From positions 1,042,790-1,106,789 of the forward strand of contig RPGP01000001.1 of NCBI GenBank assembly GCA_004193555.1: a DNA stretch of 64,000 bases, in the 5' to 3' direction. This DNA is from Desulfobacteraceae bacterium Eth-SRB1. Its GTDB lineage: Bacteria > Desulfobacterota > Desulfobacteria > Desulfobacterales > ETH-SRB1. The notes beneath the pieces were generated by a model, which did not search any database, was not told where the DNA came from, and worked only from the letters and a program-made list of their open reading frames with translations. Below, one piece after another: positions 8,098-15,421 of the stretch. Positions within the stretch are counted from its first letter, which is position 1, and every line of letters starts with the position of its first letter. A program made the translations under genes and the position numbers.

Positions 8098-8978
8098 TAG
8101 GCGGCGTTCCGATTTTTTTCTATTCCATTTACAAATTTAATTCCTTCAATTACCTCTGCCAGTCTTTCTGAATGATGGAGGCGTTGCCATCTTTTTTGAG
8201 CAGATTGGCAAAGTTTAAATGCCATAGTTACAACAGTCGTTGAAGAAAAACAGCCTCTCACTTTTGCTGTACGCAGCCTGACTGTTGAAAATGTAGATTC
8301 TATTGGATTTGTAGTGCGAATATGCCTCCAGTGCTCGGCTGGAAAATCATAAAATGTTAACAGCGCATCACTGTCCTTTTTCAAACACTCGGTTGCTTTA
8401 GGATATTTTGCCTCATAAATTTTGATAAAATCATCAAAATGTTTTTCTGCTTCATCTTTTTCAGGCGCCATCCAAATCATATGGAGTTTTTCCTTGGCTT
8501 TAGCCTGAATGCTCTTTGGTAATTTATTCAAGACATTGGCGGTCTTATGAACCCAGCATCGCTGCCATCGTGTATTATCATAGACTTTTGCAAGTGCTTT
8601 CCAAAATCCAAGGGAGCCATCACCTACAGCCAATTCAGGGCCGTCTTTCAGGCCTCTGCGCTTTAGATTAAGCAGAAGCTCTGCCCATGACAGCTCGCTT
8701 TCCCTGAAATCGCCTGATGATCTCGAATACGAGGAGCCTTAGCCGGTACAGGGCCGATTCCGGTCTGGATCTCACGCTCAAGGCAGATAGCCATTGCGGG
8801 TAACTCTCATATGCCCCTGATCATCTTTAAAATCGGCATACTGTGATAAAAAGCTTTCGATTTCTGCTTCTAATGCCTCAGCTAACAATTTCCTGGCTCC
8901 ATTGCGTAATATTTCAGTAATAGGGTCATCTATAAATGGTTCTGGATTTTTTAGTTCAATTACGTTATCTTTGCTCAT
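8097..8978 (-). pseudogene. IS256-family transposase, frameshifted and internally deleted
   Basis: The N-terminal part (8978 to about 8778) reads [19 protein letters not shown]...ARKLLAEALEAEIESFL...MRVTRNGYLP. One extra T after that shifts the frame of the EREIQTGIGPVP part. A deletion follows, and the frame resumes with GDFRESELSWAELLLNLKRR and the C-terminal half (AVGDGSLGFWKAL, then TTNPIESTFSTVRLRT, ending NRNAA). The total coding length is about 294 codons against roughly 400 for intact relatives, so part of the catalytic core is missing. It is inactive. Confidence 0.85.
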
Positions 8979-9060
8979 GGTGTGTGTATCCTTTCATTTT
9001 GATAATTCAAAGTGCCGGGTTATTGCCGGTAAACAATCACCCGGAGGATACACCACCTAA
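8097..9060 (-). mobile_element. Decayed IS256-family insertion sequence
   Basis: The ends carry imperfect inverted repeats: TTAGGCGGCGTTCCG at 8097 and, in reverse complement, TTAGGTGGTGTATCC at 9060. Between them lies one transposase gene on the minus strand with a frameshift and an internal deletion. No target duplication is visible (GTATGGCA on the left, TTCCTTAA on the right). The left end cuts a ParE gene and the right end cuts an rfbB-like gene. The element therefore marks a recombination or deletion junction rather than a simple insertion. Confidence 0.75.
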
Positions 9061-9562
9061 TTCCTTAAACACAACTTTTGATTATATCTCAACATTTAAC
9101 TTGCTTGAGTTAGTTAGATCCCATAAGGACAAAATACTTCTTTTTCATTATATCAGTACAGATGAAGTGTATGGCTCCATTGATGATGGCGGTTACTTTA
9201 CCGAGGATACTCCATACCATCCAAACAGCCCTTATTCTGCATCAAAGGCTGCTTCCGATCACCTTGTGAGAGCCTATGGAACAACATATGGCATGCCTGT
9301 AACAATCTCTAATTGTTCGAATAATTATGGGCCATATCAGTTTCCGGAAAAACTTATCCCCCTTATTATACTCAACTCTTTTGAAGGGAAAGCTCTTCCG
9401 GTTTACGGAAACGGGCTGAACATAAGAGACTGGCTGTATGTCACAGACCATTGCAAGGCAATCTGGCTCATCATGCAAAATGGAAAACGTGGTGAAACAT
9501 ATAATACTGGCGGCGGCTGTGAAATGCGGGATAGAAGTTTTTTCTGTTCAATTTTATTATGA
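9061..9562 (+). pseudogene. dTDP-glucose 4,6-dehydratase (RmlB/RfbB-like) internal fragment
   Basis: The readable part includes [15 protein letters not shown], the catalytic-type [15 protein letters not shown] segment and [20 protein letters not shown], all typical of RmlB. The N-terminal Rossmann G-x-x-G-x-x-G part is absent because the fragment starts at the IS256 end. The C-terminus is lost after YNTGGGCEM near 9520. The fragment would have belonged to a surface-polysaccharide locus. Confidence 0.85.
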
Positions 9563-9704
9563 GGAATATAATCAAAAAAACATAGGCAACCCTTCTGCCA
9601 GAGAACTTTTTCTTAATTTATCTGAAATGGAAAATGAACACGAAAAAACTTTTATTTCTTTTCCCTTTTGTGCTAACCATAAAAAGGTCAACCGGAATAC
9701 ATAA
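9528..9704 (+). pseudogene. Ferritin-like/rubrerythrin-like protein fragment
   Basis: In another frame directly after the RmlB fragment, the translation reads [14 protein letters not shown], then GNPSARELFLNLSEMENEH and EKTF. This resembles the helix pair of ferritin-like rubrerythrin-type domains, where E-x-x-H residues bind the metals. Both ends are lost and no start codon belongs to it. It is a second gene fragment in the same junction zone. The assignment rests on pattern only. Confidence 0.45.
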
Positions 9705-9728
9705 ACGAAATAAAAAATATAGATCGCT

Positions 9729-11621
9729 ATGGAATTAAAATCAAAAGTTTCGATTTTTCCATCGCCCCGCCCGATTCTGAAATGGGCAGGGGGAAAACAA
9801 CAATTATTACCCATACTCTTATCCAAAACCCCAGAAAAATTTAACAGATACATAGAACCATTCTTTGGTGGCGGAGCATTCTTTTTTGCATTACAGCCTG
9901 ATAACGCCATCATTTCAGAATCCAATCCGGAACTTATAAACCTATATCGTATAATCTCGAAAAATGTTGATAGCCTCATACAAAAACTTTATGAATTTCG
10001 GATAGATAAAGAAGAATATTATAATGTCCGAACATTGAATTTTAAAAAACTCCCTCCTGTTGAAGCCGCCGCAAGAACCATATATCTAAATCGGCTCTGT
10101 TTTAACGGTCTTTACCGTATAAATCGAAAAGGTATGTTTAATGTGCCGTACGGATATTATAAAAATCCCCGCATATGCAACCCTGATGGGTTAAAAAGCG
10201 CATACGAAGCCTTAAAAAACGCTACCATCATACACGGGGATTATAAAGATGTTCTACGAAACCATGCACAACCGGGGGATTATATATATATCGACCCTCC
10301 TTACCTGCCTATTTCGGAATACTCTGATTTTAAACGTTATACCAAAGAGCAGTTCTATGAAGAAGATCATGTTGAACTTGCAGAGGAAGTAAAACGACTT
10401 CATGAACTTGGATGTTACGTTTTATTGACGAATTCCAATCATCGGATGGTCTATGAGCTGTACAACGGTTTTGAAATCGAAGTTATTCAAACTCGCAGGA
10501 ATATCAATAAAAAAGGCAATAAACGTAGAGGGGAGGATGTTGTAATCTATATTCCTCCACGTCGGTATTTTCTCATAGGCATTGTTCCACCGGAATTGCC
10601 AAAGCAGGTAAAAGCATATCCGTCCACACGTTTTATGGGGAGTAAGCAATCTCTTTTAGAGCATATATGGAATGTAGCATCACAATTTGAATTTGAAACC
10701 GTGCTTGATATATTTAGTGGAAGTGGTGTTGTTGGTTATATGTTCAAATCGTTCAACAAACAGGTTATAAGCAACGATTACATGGCTATGTGCGCCACAT
10801 TTGCCGAAGCCATGATAGCCAATAACACCGAAACGCTTAATAAAGGCGAAGTCGAATTTCTCTTATCTCCTTCTGCAAAAACAGATAATTTTGTAAGCCA
10901 GACTTTTCAAGGACTTTATTTTATTGATGAAGAAAACGCATTTATTGACCAAATCCGGGCAAATATAAGAAAGCTGAAAAATAAAACCAAAAGGTCAATT
11001 GCCACATCCTCACTTATACGCGCCTGCCTGAAAAAACGCCCCAGGGGAATCTTTACCTATACCGGATATAGGTATGATGACGGACGGAAAGACCTTCGGT
11101 TATCTCTGAAAGAACACTTTTTAAAAGCCGTTACATGTATAAATCAGGCTGTTTTCGATAACGGCAAAGGGAATAAAGCCAGGCGCGGAGACGCCATGAC
11201 CATCCGGTTAAAACCGGATTTAGTCTATATTGACCCGCCTTATTACAGTCCATATTCCGATAATGAATATGTCAGGCGGTATCATTTTGTTGAAGGATTG
11301 GCTTGTAACTGGAAAGATGTGGAAATGCAATGGCATACGAAAACCCGCAAATTCAAAAGCTATCCCACTCCCTTCAATTCAAGAACAGGAGCATATGACG
11401 CATTTGATAAACTGTTTCGGAAATTTAAAGACAGTATTCTAATCGTTTCCTATTCATCAAATTCTTTACCGAATCAGGAGGAACTGACAAACATCATGGC
11501 AAAATATAAAAGCCAGGTCGAAGTTGTTTCTATAGACTATCGATACAGCGCAGGAAACCAGGGACACAGAATCAACAATAATAACAACAAGGTGCAGGAA
11601 TACTTGTTTGTAGGTTTTTAA
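9729..11621 (+). CDS. FokI-type double DNA adenine methyltransferase
   Basis: The 630-residue protein holds two complete D12-class (Dam-type) N6-adenine methyltransferase domains. Domain 1 (about 12-275) starts PILKWAGGKQQLL, has EPFFGGGAFFFA as SAM site and YIDPPYLPIS as catalytic DPPY. Domain 2 (about 290-630) starts TRFMGSKQSLLEHI, has LDIFSGSGVVGYMF and a second catalytic YIDPPYYSPYSDNEYVRR. M.FokI (about 647 residues) has this same plan, each half modifying one strand of an asymmetric site. A type IIS system is therefore likely. The endonuclease partner next to it is broken, so the methyltransferase is probably an orphan. Confidence 0.88.
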   Translation: MELKSKVSIFPSPRPILKWAGGKQQLLPILLSKTPEKFNRYIEPFFGGGAFFFALQPDNAIISESNPELINLYRIISKNVDSLIQKLYEFRIDKEEYYNVRTLNFKKLPPVEAAARTIYLNRLCFNGLYRINRKGMFNVPYGYYKNPRICNPDGLKSAYEALKNATIIHGDYKDVLRNHAQPGDYIYIDPPYLPISEYSDFKRYTKEQFYEEDHVELAEEVKRLHELGCYVLLTNSNHRMVYELYNGFEIEVIQTRRNINKKGNKRRGEDVVIYIPPRRYFLIGIVPPELPKQVKAYPSTRFMGSKQSLLEHIWNVASQFEFETVLDIFSGSGVVGYMFKSFNKQVISNDYMAMCATFAEAMIANNTETLNKGEVEFLLSPSAKTDNFVSQTFQGLYFIDEENAFIDQIRANIRKLKNKTKRSIATSSLIRACLKKRPRGIFTYTGYRYDDGRKDLRLSLKEHFLKAVTCINQAVFDNGKGNKARRGDAMTIRLKPDLVYIDPPYYSPYSDNEYVRRYHFVEGLACNWKDVEMQWHTKTRKFKSYPTPFNSRTGAYDAFDKLFRKFKDSILIVSYSSNSLPNQEELTNIMAKYKSQVEVVSIDYRYSAGNQGHRINNNNNKVQEYLFVGF

Positions 11622-11623
11622 TC

Positions 11624-11868
11624 ATGATTCAAGCTTGGCATATCGGAAACACAACAGTCAGAACTCCTTACCGTTTAAGAGACGCTTTAATTGCTTTGGC
11701 GCATTCAGAATATCATGGCAATATGGTTTTCGATCCATTTTGCGGAAGTGGCACAACAGGGGTTGTATGTAAAAATCAAAATCGAAAGTTGTCGGCGTTG
11801 ATAATAATATAGAATACTTAAATATAGCTAAAAAAAGATTAGCTTCAACAAGCAATAGAAATAATTAA
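11624..11868 (+). pseudogene. Restriction-endonuclease-like N-terminus fused to methyltransferase tail, frameshifted
   Basis: The start, MIQAWHIGNTTVRTPYRLRD, resembles, from memory, the N-terminus of AlwI-type type IIS endonucleases. It joins a beta-class methyltransferase SAM motif, VFDPFCGSGTTGVVCKNQNR. One base is missing near 11790. Restoring it continues the text as KLVGVDNNIEYLNIAKKRLA to a stop at 11868. So two different genes were joined by deletion and the result then acquired a frameshift. It starts two bases after the double methyltransferase, where the cognate nuclease would be expected. Confidence 0.6.
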
Positions 11869-11967
11869 ATAAATTCGGTTTTGGAGCATATTTATATACA
11901 GGGGAATTGTTCTAAAACTGCAAATGTGAAGGGCGTCCCATAAATCGCACAAGATAATGGTCGCCAT

Positions 11968-12069
11968 GTGAATTGCCAAACAGGAAATCAGGCATTAACA
12001 GAAGAGCAGCTAATTAGTGAAGTTGCCAAACGACTAGGCCTCAAATATACAACAGAGCCAATAGTCTAG
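11968..12069 (+). CDS. Very small open frame, possible gene remnant
   Basis: A GTG-started frame of 33 residues reads NCQTGNQALTEEQLISEVAK then RLGLKYTTEPIV. The composition looks protein-like (helical, alternating charge), but there is no clear ribosome-binding site and an in-frame stop lies 27 bases upstream. It is most likely the tail of a lost gene. It sits just ahead of the next small gene. Confidence 0.3.
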   Translation: MNCQTGNQALTEEQLISEVAKRLGLKYTTEPIV

Positions 12070-12102
12070 TTTATTTGCAAAAAACATATAGGGAGGGAGA
12101 GT

Positions 12103-12270
12103 ATGGCCATCAAAAAGATACACCCGCCAAAACCACCCAAGCCAGTTGATCGAATACAGAACATAAAAACTGTCCGCCCAATTGGCAAAACAAAATGGGT
12201 ACGGGCGCATTGGCGATGGAATTATGGTACCCGTAAGTGGGAGTGGGTATTGGGTCACTGGAGTAAATGA
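12103..12270 (+). CDS. Small Trp-rich protein (55 residues)
   Basis: The gene has a strong ribosome-binding site (GGGAGGGAGA, 12091-12100) directly before its ATG. The protein is basic, starts MAIKKIHPPKPPKPVDR and ends with a W-rich segment KWVRAHWRWNYGTRKWEWVL GHWSK, recalling W-x-x-G-x-W style repeats. No family was recognised. The good translation signal argues that it is a real small gene. Confidence 0.5.
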   Translation: MAIKKIHPPKPPKPVDRIQNIKTVRPIGKTKWVRAHWRWNYGTRKWEWVLGHWSK

Positions 12271-12308
12271 TATAAAACACATAATAATTGTTATGTGTAA
12301 TAAAATAA

Positions 12309-12613
12309 ATGGAGATTAGAGAGGGAGGCGTCCTTTAGGATATCCCCATCAACCTTATGCCGCTTATACCGGCAGAAAGGAGGTTCATCATGCGTAAGCT
12401 TGTTGCTTACCTACTGATGGGGAGGCGCTTGTTGAAGATGACTATGCTTTGCTGCCGGGATATGCTCACGTTCTTCTCACACAAGAACTTTGATAGCTTC
12501 AGCACCTATCGAGAGAGAATTTTATCCCTTTCAACGATGGCAACTCTCCAATCTGGGGTTGTGTATGGTTGCGTCATAAAGTACCATGCGGCGCCTCCCT
12601 CTGTGATCTCCAT
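12309..12613. repeat. Inverted repeat flanking a small open frame
   Basis: The left arm (12309-12333) begins ATGGAGATTAGAGAGGGAGG and the right arm (12590-12613) in reverse complement begins ATGGAGATCACAGAGGGAGG, a near-perfect match over about 24 bases. The arms enclose a roughly 305-bp unit inside candidate cassette 0. It could be a long-range RNA stem or a miniature element. Confidence 0.6.
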
Positions 12614-12629
12614 TTTCAAAGAACAATAA
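12390..12629 (+). CDS. Hypothetical small protein of candidate cassette 0 (possibly frameshifted)
   Basis: The ATG at 12390 has an excellent AAAGGAGG six bases upstream. The frame gives 79 residues (MRKLVAYLLMGRRLL...VISIFKEQ) of no known family. After MRKLVAYL another frame reads TDGEALVEDDYALLPGYAHV then LLTQEL and stops. That version looks more like a natural acidic small protein, so a one-base deletion near 12415 is possible. If so, the original product would have been about 35 residues. Confidence 0.4.
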   Translation: MRKLVAYLLMGRRLLKMTMLCCRDMLTFFSHKNFDSFSTYRERILSLSTMATLQSGVVYGCVIKYHAAPPSVISIFKEQ

Positions 12630-12641
12630 AATTGATTTTTC

Positions 12642-12697
12642 ACATAACCAATCACTCAACCCGACCGTTAAAACGGCGGGTTAGCTCGTCGTTGGGC
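12642..12697 (+). other. attC-like recombination site 1
   Basis: R''-like ACATAAC (12642-12648) and R'-like GTTGGGC (12691-12697, fits GTTRRRY) flank a stem CAACCCG-A-CCG / CGG-CGGGTT with one extrahelical A, as in folded attC sites. The DUF4238 gene starts 16 bases after it. GTTGGGC is matched exactly by GCCCAAC at 13806, the end of the same gene unit. Confidence 0.65.
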
Positions 12698-12713
12698 AGA
12701 CAAAGGATATGAT

Positions 12714-13781
12714 ATGTCGGGCGCACGACAACATTTCATTCCAAGATTTTTAAAGAAAGGTTTTGCAAGCAAAACAATCAAAAAGGAAGTATACACTTGG
12801 GTTTTTACTAAAGAGAAAGAGCCCTATGAGGCTAATACTAGAAACATTGGGTTAGAAAAGTTTTTCTATGGCAATCCAGAGGATTCACAAGCAGATAGCT
12901 TAATTACTGGCAAAGAGACTGAATTTGGTTTATTCATAGATGAGCTGAGAAATAATATTAGAGACATTGAGATAGAATCTCGTATTCCATCTGAACTTGT
13001 AACTCACCTAATTATAAGAACACAACATATTAGGGAATCACTTACAGACGTTGGTAAAACTCTTGTCGATTTAGCTCAAAATAACATTACTAGCTCACAG
13101 GATTTTAAAAAGTTACTTGTGAATATCATTCAAAACAATCCAGAATTAATTGAGGAATCTTTGAGAAAAGAAGTCCTTAAGAAAATACCTCCGAGTACTC
13201 CTCCTGACATTATTGAAAAGTTCATTGAATTGGCAAAAATGTTCATTCCTCAAATTATAGAACAGCAACATGAGGAGGGGCACATGTTTTTTTCCAACCT
13301 TTTAGCCAAAATGAATGATGAAATGCAATCATTAGTTAAAGGAGCACAGGTTAGAGTTTTGTCAGAAAGTGTGGTTCCTGAAAAACATCTTGAAAAATTC
13401 GAACATTTTAGATGGAAGCTTATCGTTGTTGACCATGCAAGATTCATATTGGGGGATATTGGGCCAATTGGCTTTTATAAAACTGAAGGTACATTTCAAC
13501 CATTTCTTTTTTCTAAGGGTGAATTAGCAAATGCACTGCTACCGATTTCTGATAAGCACATAATTGTTGGCAGCTCTCAAAGCCCAAGACTTGAACATTC
13601 TTGTAATGAAATAAATGAAGCAATAGCATCTCTCAGTAAATTTTATTTTATTTCCAGAACGAAGAATGAAAGGAATATGCAACTATCCAAACTTATAGGG
13701 TCAAGATCATTGAATATTTCAGAAACTGATTTATCAAGTGCAAAAACACAAATCAGAAAAGATTTTTATGGTGAAGCATGA
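12714..13781 (+). CDS. DUF4238 domain-containing protein
   Basis: The 355-residue protein opens with RQHFIPRFLKKGFAS, the hallmark of DUF4238 proteins (R-x-H-x-x-P-x-x-x-L-x-x-F). The rest is helical and soluble with no signal peptide. The biochemical role of DUF4238 is unknown; such genes often lie in mobile and defence-rich DNA. Here it is alone between two attC-like sites with complementary ends (GTTGGGC / GCCCAAC), so it behaves as a single-gene cassette. Confidence 0.8.
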   Translation: MSGARQHFIPRFLKKGFASKTIKKEVYTWVFTKEKEPYEANTRNIGLEKFFYGNPEDSQADSLITGKETEFGLFIDELRNNIRDIEIESRIPSELVTHLIIRTQHIRESLTDVGKTLVDLAQNNITSSQDFKKLLVNIIQNNPELIEESLRKEVLKKIPPSTPPDIIEKFIELAKMFIPQIIEQQHEEGHMFFSNLLAKMNDEMQSLVKGAQVRVLSESVVPEKHLEKFEHFRWKLIVVDHARFILGDIGPIGFYKTEGTFQPFLFSKGELANALLPISDKHIIVGSSQSPRLEHSCNEINEAIASLSKFYFISRTKNERNMQLSKLIGSRSLNISETDLSSAKTQIRKDFYGEA

Positions 13782-13805
13782 GGGTCTAATTTAGTATTTC
13801 AAAAT

Positions 13806-13871
13806 GCCCAACCATGCAAATTCAGCCGACGCAAAAAACGCGCGGCTGATTTGGTTAGCCTAAAGTTAGCT
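13806..13871 (+). other. attC-like recombination site 2
   Basis: GCCCAAC (13806-13812) is the exact complement of GTTGGGC at 12691, and GTTAGCT (13865-13871) is the exact complement of AGCTAAC at 15302. Between them lies a strong hairpin: AAAT-T-CAGCCG-A-CGC / GCG-CGGCTGATTT with extrahelical T and A on one strand, the asymmetry that integron integrases read in attC. Confidence 0.78.
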
Positions 13872-13886
13872 GCTTAATAAGAATGA

Positions 13887-14384
13887 ATGAAGGGAGATGA
13901 CTTGAAAGAATTACTCGGTAAGCTTTCATCCTACAACCTGTTCAATTACCTGCTCCCTGGAGTCATCTTTGTGGTATCAGCAAGCAAGATTACACGCTAT
14001 TCCTTTATACAAGACGATATTGTCATAGGATTATTTCTTTACTACTTTATTGGGCTTGTCATTAGCAGATTCGGATCCATCGTCATTGAACCCATCCTCA
14101 GGGGAGTCTCTTTTCTCAAATTCGCTGACTACGAAGATTTCGTCGCTGCATCAAAGAAAGATGAGAAGATAGAAGTGCTTTCTGAGGCCAACAATACTTA
14201 TCGAACACTATGTTCTCTTTTTGTCCTTCTTCTCCTACTAAAAGGTTACGAAATAATCGAGGATAGATTTATCTCCCTGAAGGATTACGATGGAATGATC
14301 GTTGTTGCTTTATTATTGGTTATGTTCCTGTTTGCATACAGAAAACAGACGCTCTATATAATAAAGAGAATTAAAGCAAATTAA
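13887..14384 (+). CDS. Hypothetical membrane protein of cassette 2
   Basis: The product has about 165 residues and three or four hydrophobic segments: LFNYLLPGVIFVVSASKI (20-37), DIVIGLFLYYFIGLVIS (45-61), LFVLLLLLKGYEII (110-125) and MIVVALLLVMFLFAY (138-152). No family was recognised. The ATG at 13887 has no clear ribosome-binding site, while a TTG at 13902 follows AAGGGAG at ideal spacing and may be the true start. It precedes a metallo-hydrolase by 18 bases in the same cassette, so the pair may form a two-component system. Confidence 0.7.
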   Translation: MKGDDLKELLGKLSSYNLFNYLLPGVIFVVSASKITRYSFIQDDIVIGLFLYYFIGLVISRFGSIVIEPILRGVSFLKFADYEDFVAASKKDEKIEVLSEANNTYRTLCSLFVLLLLLKGYEIIEDRFISLKDYDGMIVVALLLVMFLFAYRKQTLYIIKRIKAN

Positions 14385-14402
14385 AACAAATGGGTAAGTC
14401 AA

Positions 14403-15287
14403 ATGAGTATAATAAGATCGTTCTCCGTCGGTGAAGGGGACATGTTCTACATCCAACATGGCAATGACAATTTTACGATCATCGATTGCTGTATGTCTGA
14501 GGAGGATAGGGACTTTCTCGTTGAACAGCTAAAGTCTGCATCCAAAGACAAAAACATTGTCCGTTTCATCTCAACCCACCCCGACGACGATCACATTTTG
14601 GGCCTCTCCTTTCTTCATGAGAAAATGAATATTCGGAACTTCTACTGCGTCAAGAATGAGGCAACCAAGCCAGACTGGACTGTCGACTTTGATCAGTATT
14701 GCGCGTTACGAGACGACTCCGATAGAGCCTTCTCTCTTTCGCGAGGGTGTTCAAGAAAGTGGATAAACCAAAGCGACGAGGAACGCGGTGGCTCGGGAAT
14801 CTACATTCTCTGGCCAATTGTGACTAACGAGTATTACAAAGAAGCTCTGAAGCAAGCCAAACAAGGGAAGAGCCCCAACAATATCTCTCCCATTGTCAGG
14901 TACATGCTCAAAGACGGGGCAGCAGTATTGTGGATGGGTGATCTTGAAGACGATTTCATGGAAAACATCAAAGACGCATTCACCATGGAAAGGTCCAACA
15001 TTCTATTTGCACCCCATCACGGCCGGAACAGTGGGAAGGTTCCAGAGGAGTGGCTTGAAAGTATTAACCCAGGAATAGTCATAATCGGTGAAGCGCCATC
15101 GAAGGATTTGAACTACTATGATGGTTACAACACGATCACCCAGAATTCAGCCGGGGACATTATCCTGCAATGTGAGTCAGGGAAAACTCACATCTGGGTA
15201 TCCAATAGGGAATATTCTGTAGACTATCTGCACGATGAAAACTTGGCTGATGCTAACTGGAACTATATTGGTACGCTATATGTCTAA
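14403..15287 (+). CDS. Metallo-beta-lactamase fold hydrolase (ComEC-like domain)
   Basis: The 294-residue protein shows the metal-binding STHPDDDHILGL motif (H-x-D-x-D-H variant of H-x-H-x-D-H, about residue 58), VLWMGDLEDDF and APHHGRNSG, the pattern of ComEC/Rec2-type MBL domains that act on nucleic acids or nucleotides. No signal peptide is seen, so it acts in the cytoplasm. It is second in cassette 2 after the membrane protein and is followed 14 bases later by an attC-like site. Substrate unknown; a nuclease or cyclic-nucleotide hydrolase role is possible. Confidence 0.78.
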   Translation: MSIIRSFSVGEGDMFYIQHGNDNFTIIDCCMSEEDRDFLVEQLKSASKDKNIVRFISTHPDDDHILGLSFLHEKMNIRNFYCVKNEATKPDWTVDFDQYCALRDDSDRAFSLSRGCSRKWINQSDEERGGSGIYILWPIVTNEYYKEALKQAKQGKSPNNISPIVRYMLKDGAAVLWMGDLEDDFMENIKDAFTMERSNILFAPHHGRNSGKVPEEWLESINPGIVIIGEAPSKDLNYYDGYNTITQNSAGDIILQCESGKTHIWVSNREYSVDYLHDENLADANWNYIGTLYV

Positions 15288-15301
15288 CCAGAAAAGGACA
15301 C

Positions 15302-15376
15302 AGCTAACCACCGCATTAACTCGGACTGGCAATTCCGCTGCGCTTCATTACCAGCCGGTTATGCAGGACGTTCTGG
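15302..15376 (+). other. attC-like recombination site 3
   Basis: AGCTAAC (15302-15308) is the exact complement of GTTAGCT at 13865. The stem reads GCAT-T-AAC-T-CGG-A-CTGG / CCAG-CCG-GTT-ATGC, with three extrahelical bases all on the 5' strand. It ends GGACGTT, like the site at 52584. The two share the frame TAACCAC-x-GCATTAA ... TTATGC-x-GGACGTT. Confidence 0.75.
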
Positions 15377-15421
15377 TAAGTTAAACAGGCGATAAAAGAA
15401 AAATTTCAGCAGGAGGTAATT

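Larger units (their letters stand above)
12291..12642 (+). mobile_element. Candidate small integron-type cassette (cassette 0)
   Basis: GTTATGT at 12290-12296 and ACATAAC at 12642-12648 are exact reverse complements, as expected for the R' and R'' core sites bounding one circularisable cassette. The second begins the attC-like site described next. The unit is about 350 bp with one small frame. Caution: GTTATGT at 12290 also belongs to a local palindrome (ACACATAA/TTATGTGT), so this boundary is weaker than the others. Confidence 0.45.

Noticed and set aside
8936-9562. Intact 208-residue sugar dehydratase
   Set aside because: The first 40 residues are IS256 sequence read in another sense, and both the nucleotide-binding N-terminus and the C-terminus of RmlB are missing.
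15380-15386. GTTAAAC as alternative R' of attC-like site 3
   Set aside because: It fits GTTRRRY, but GGACGTT at 15370 occupies the same place as in the homologous site at 52584, and neither version has a complementary partner downstream.
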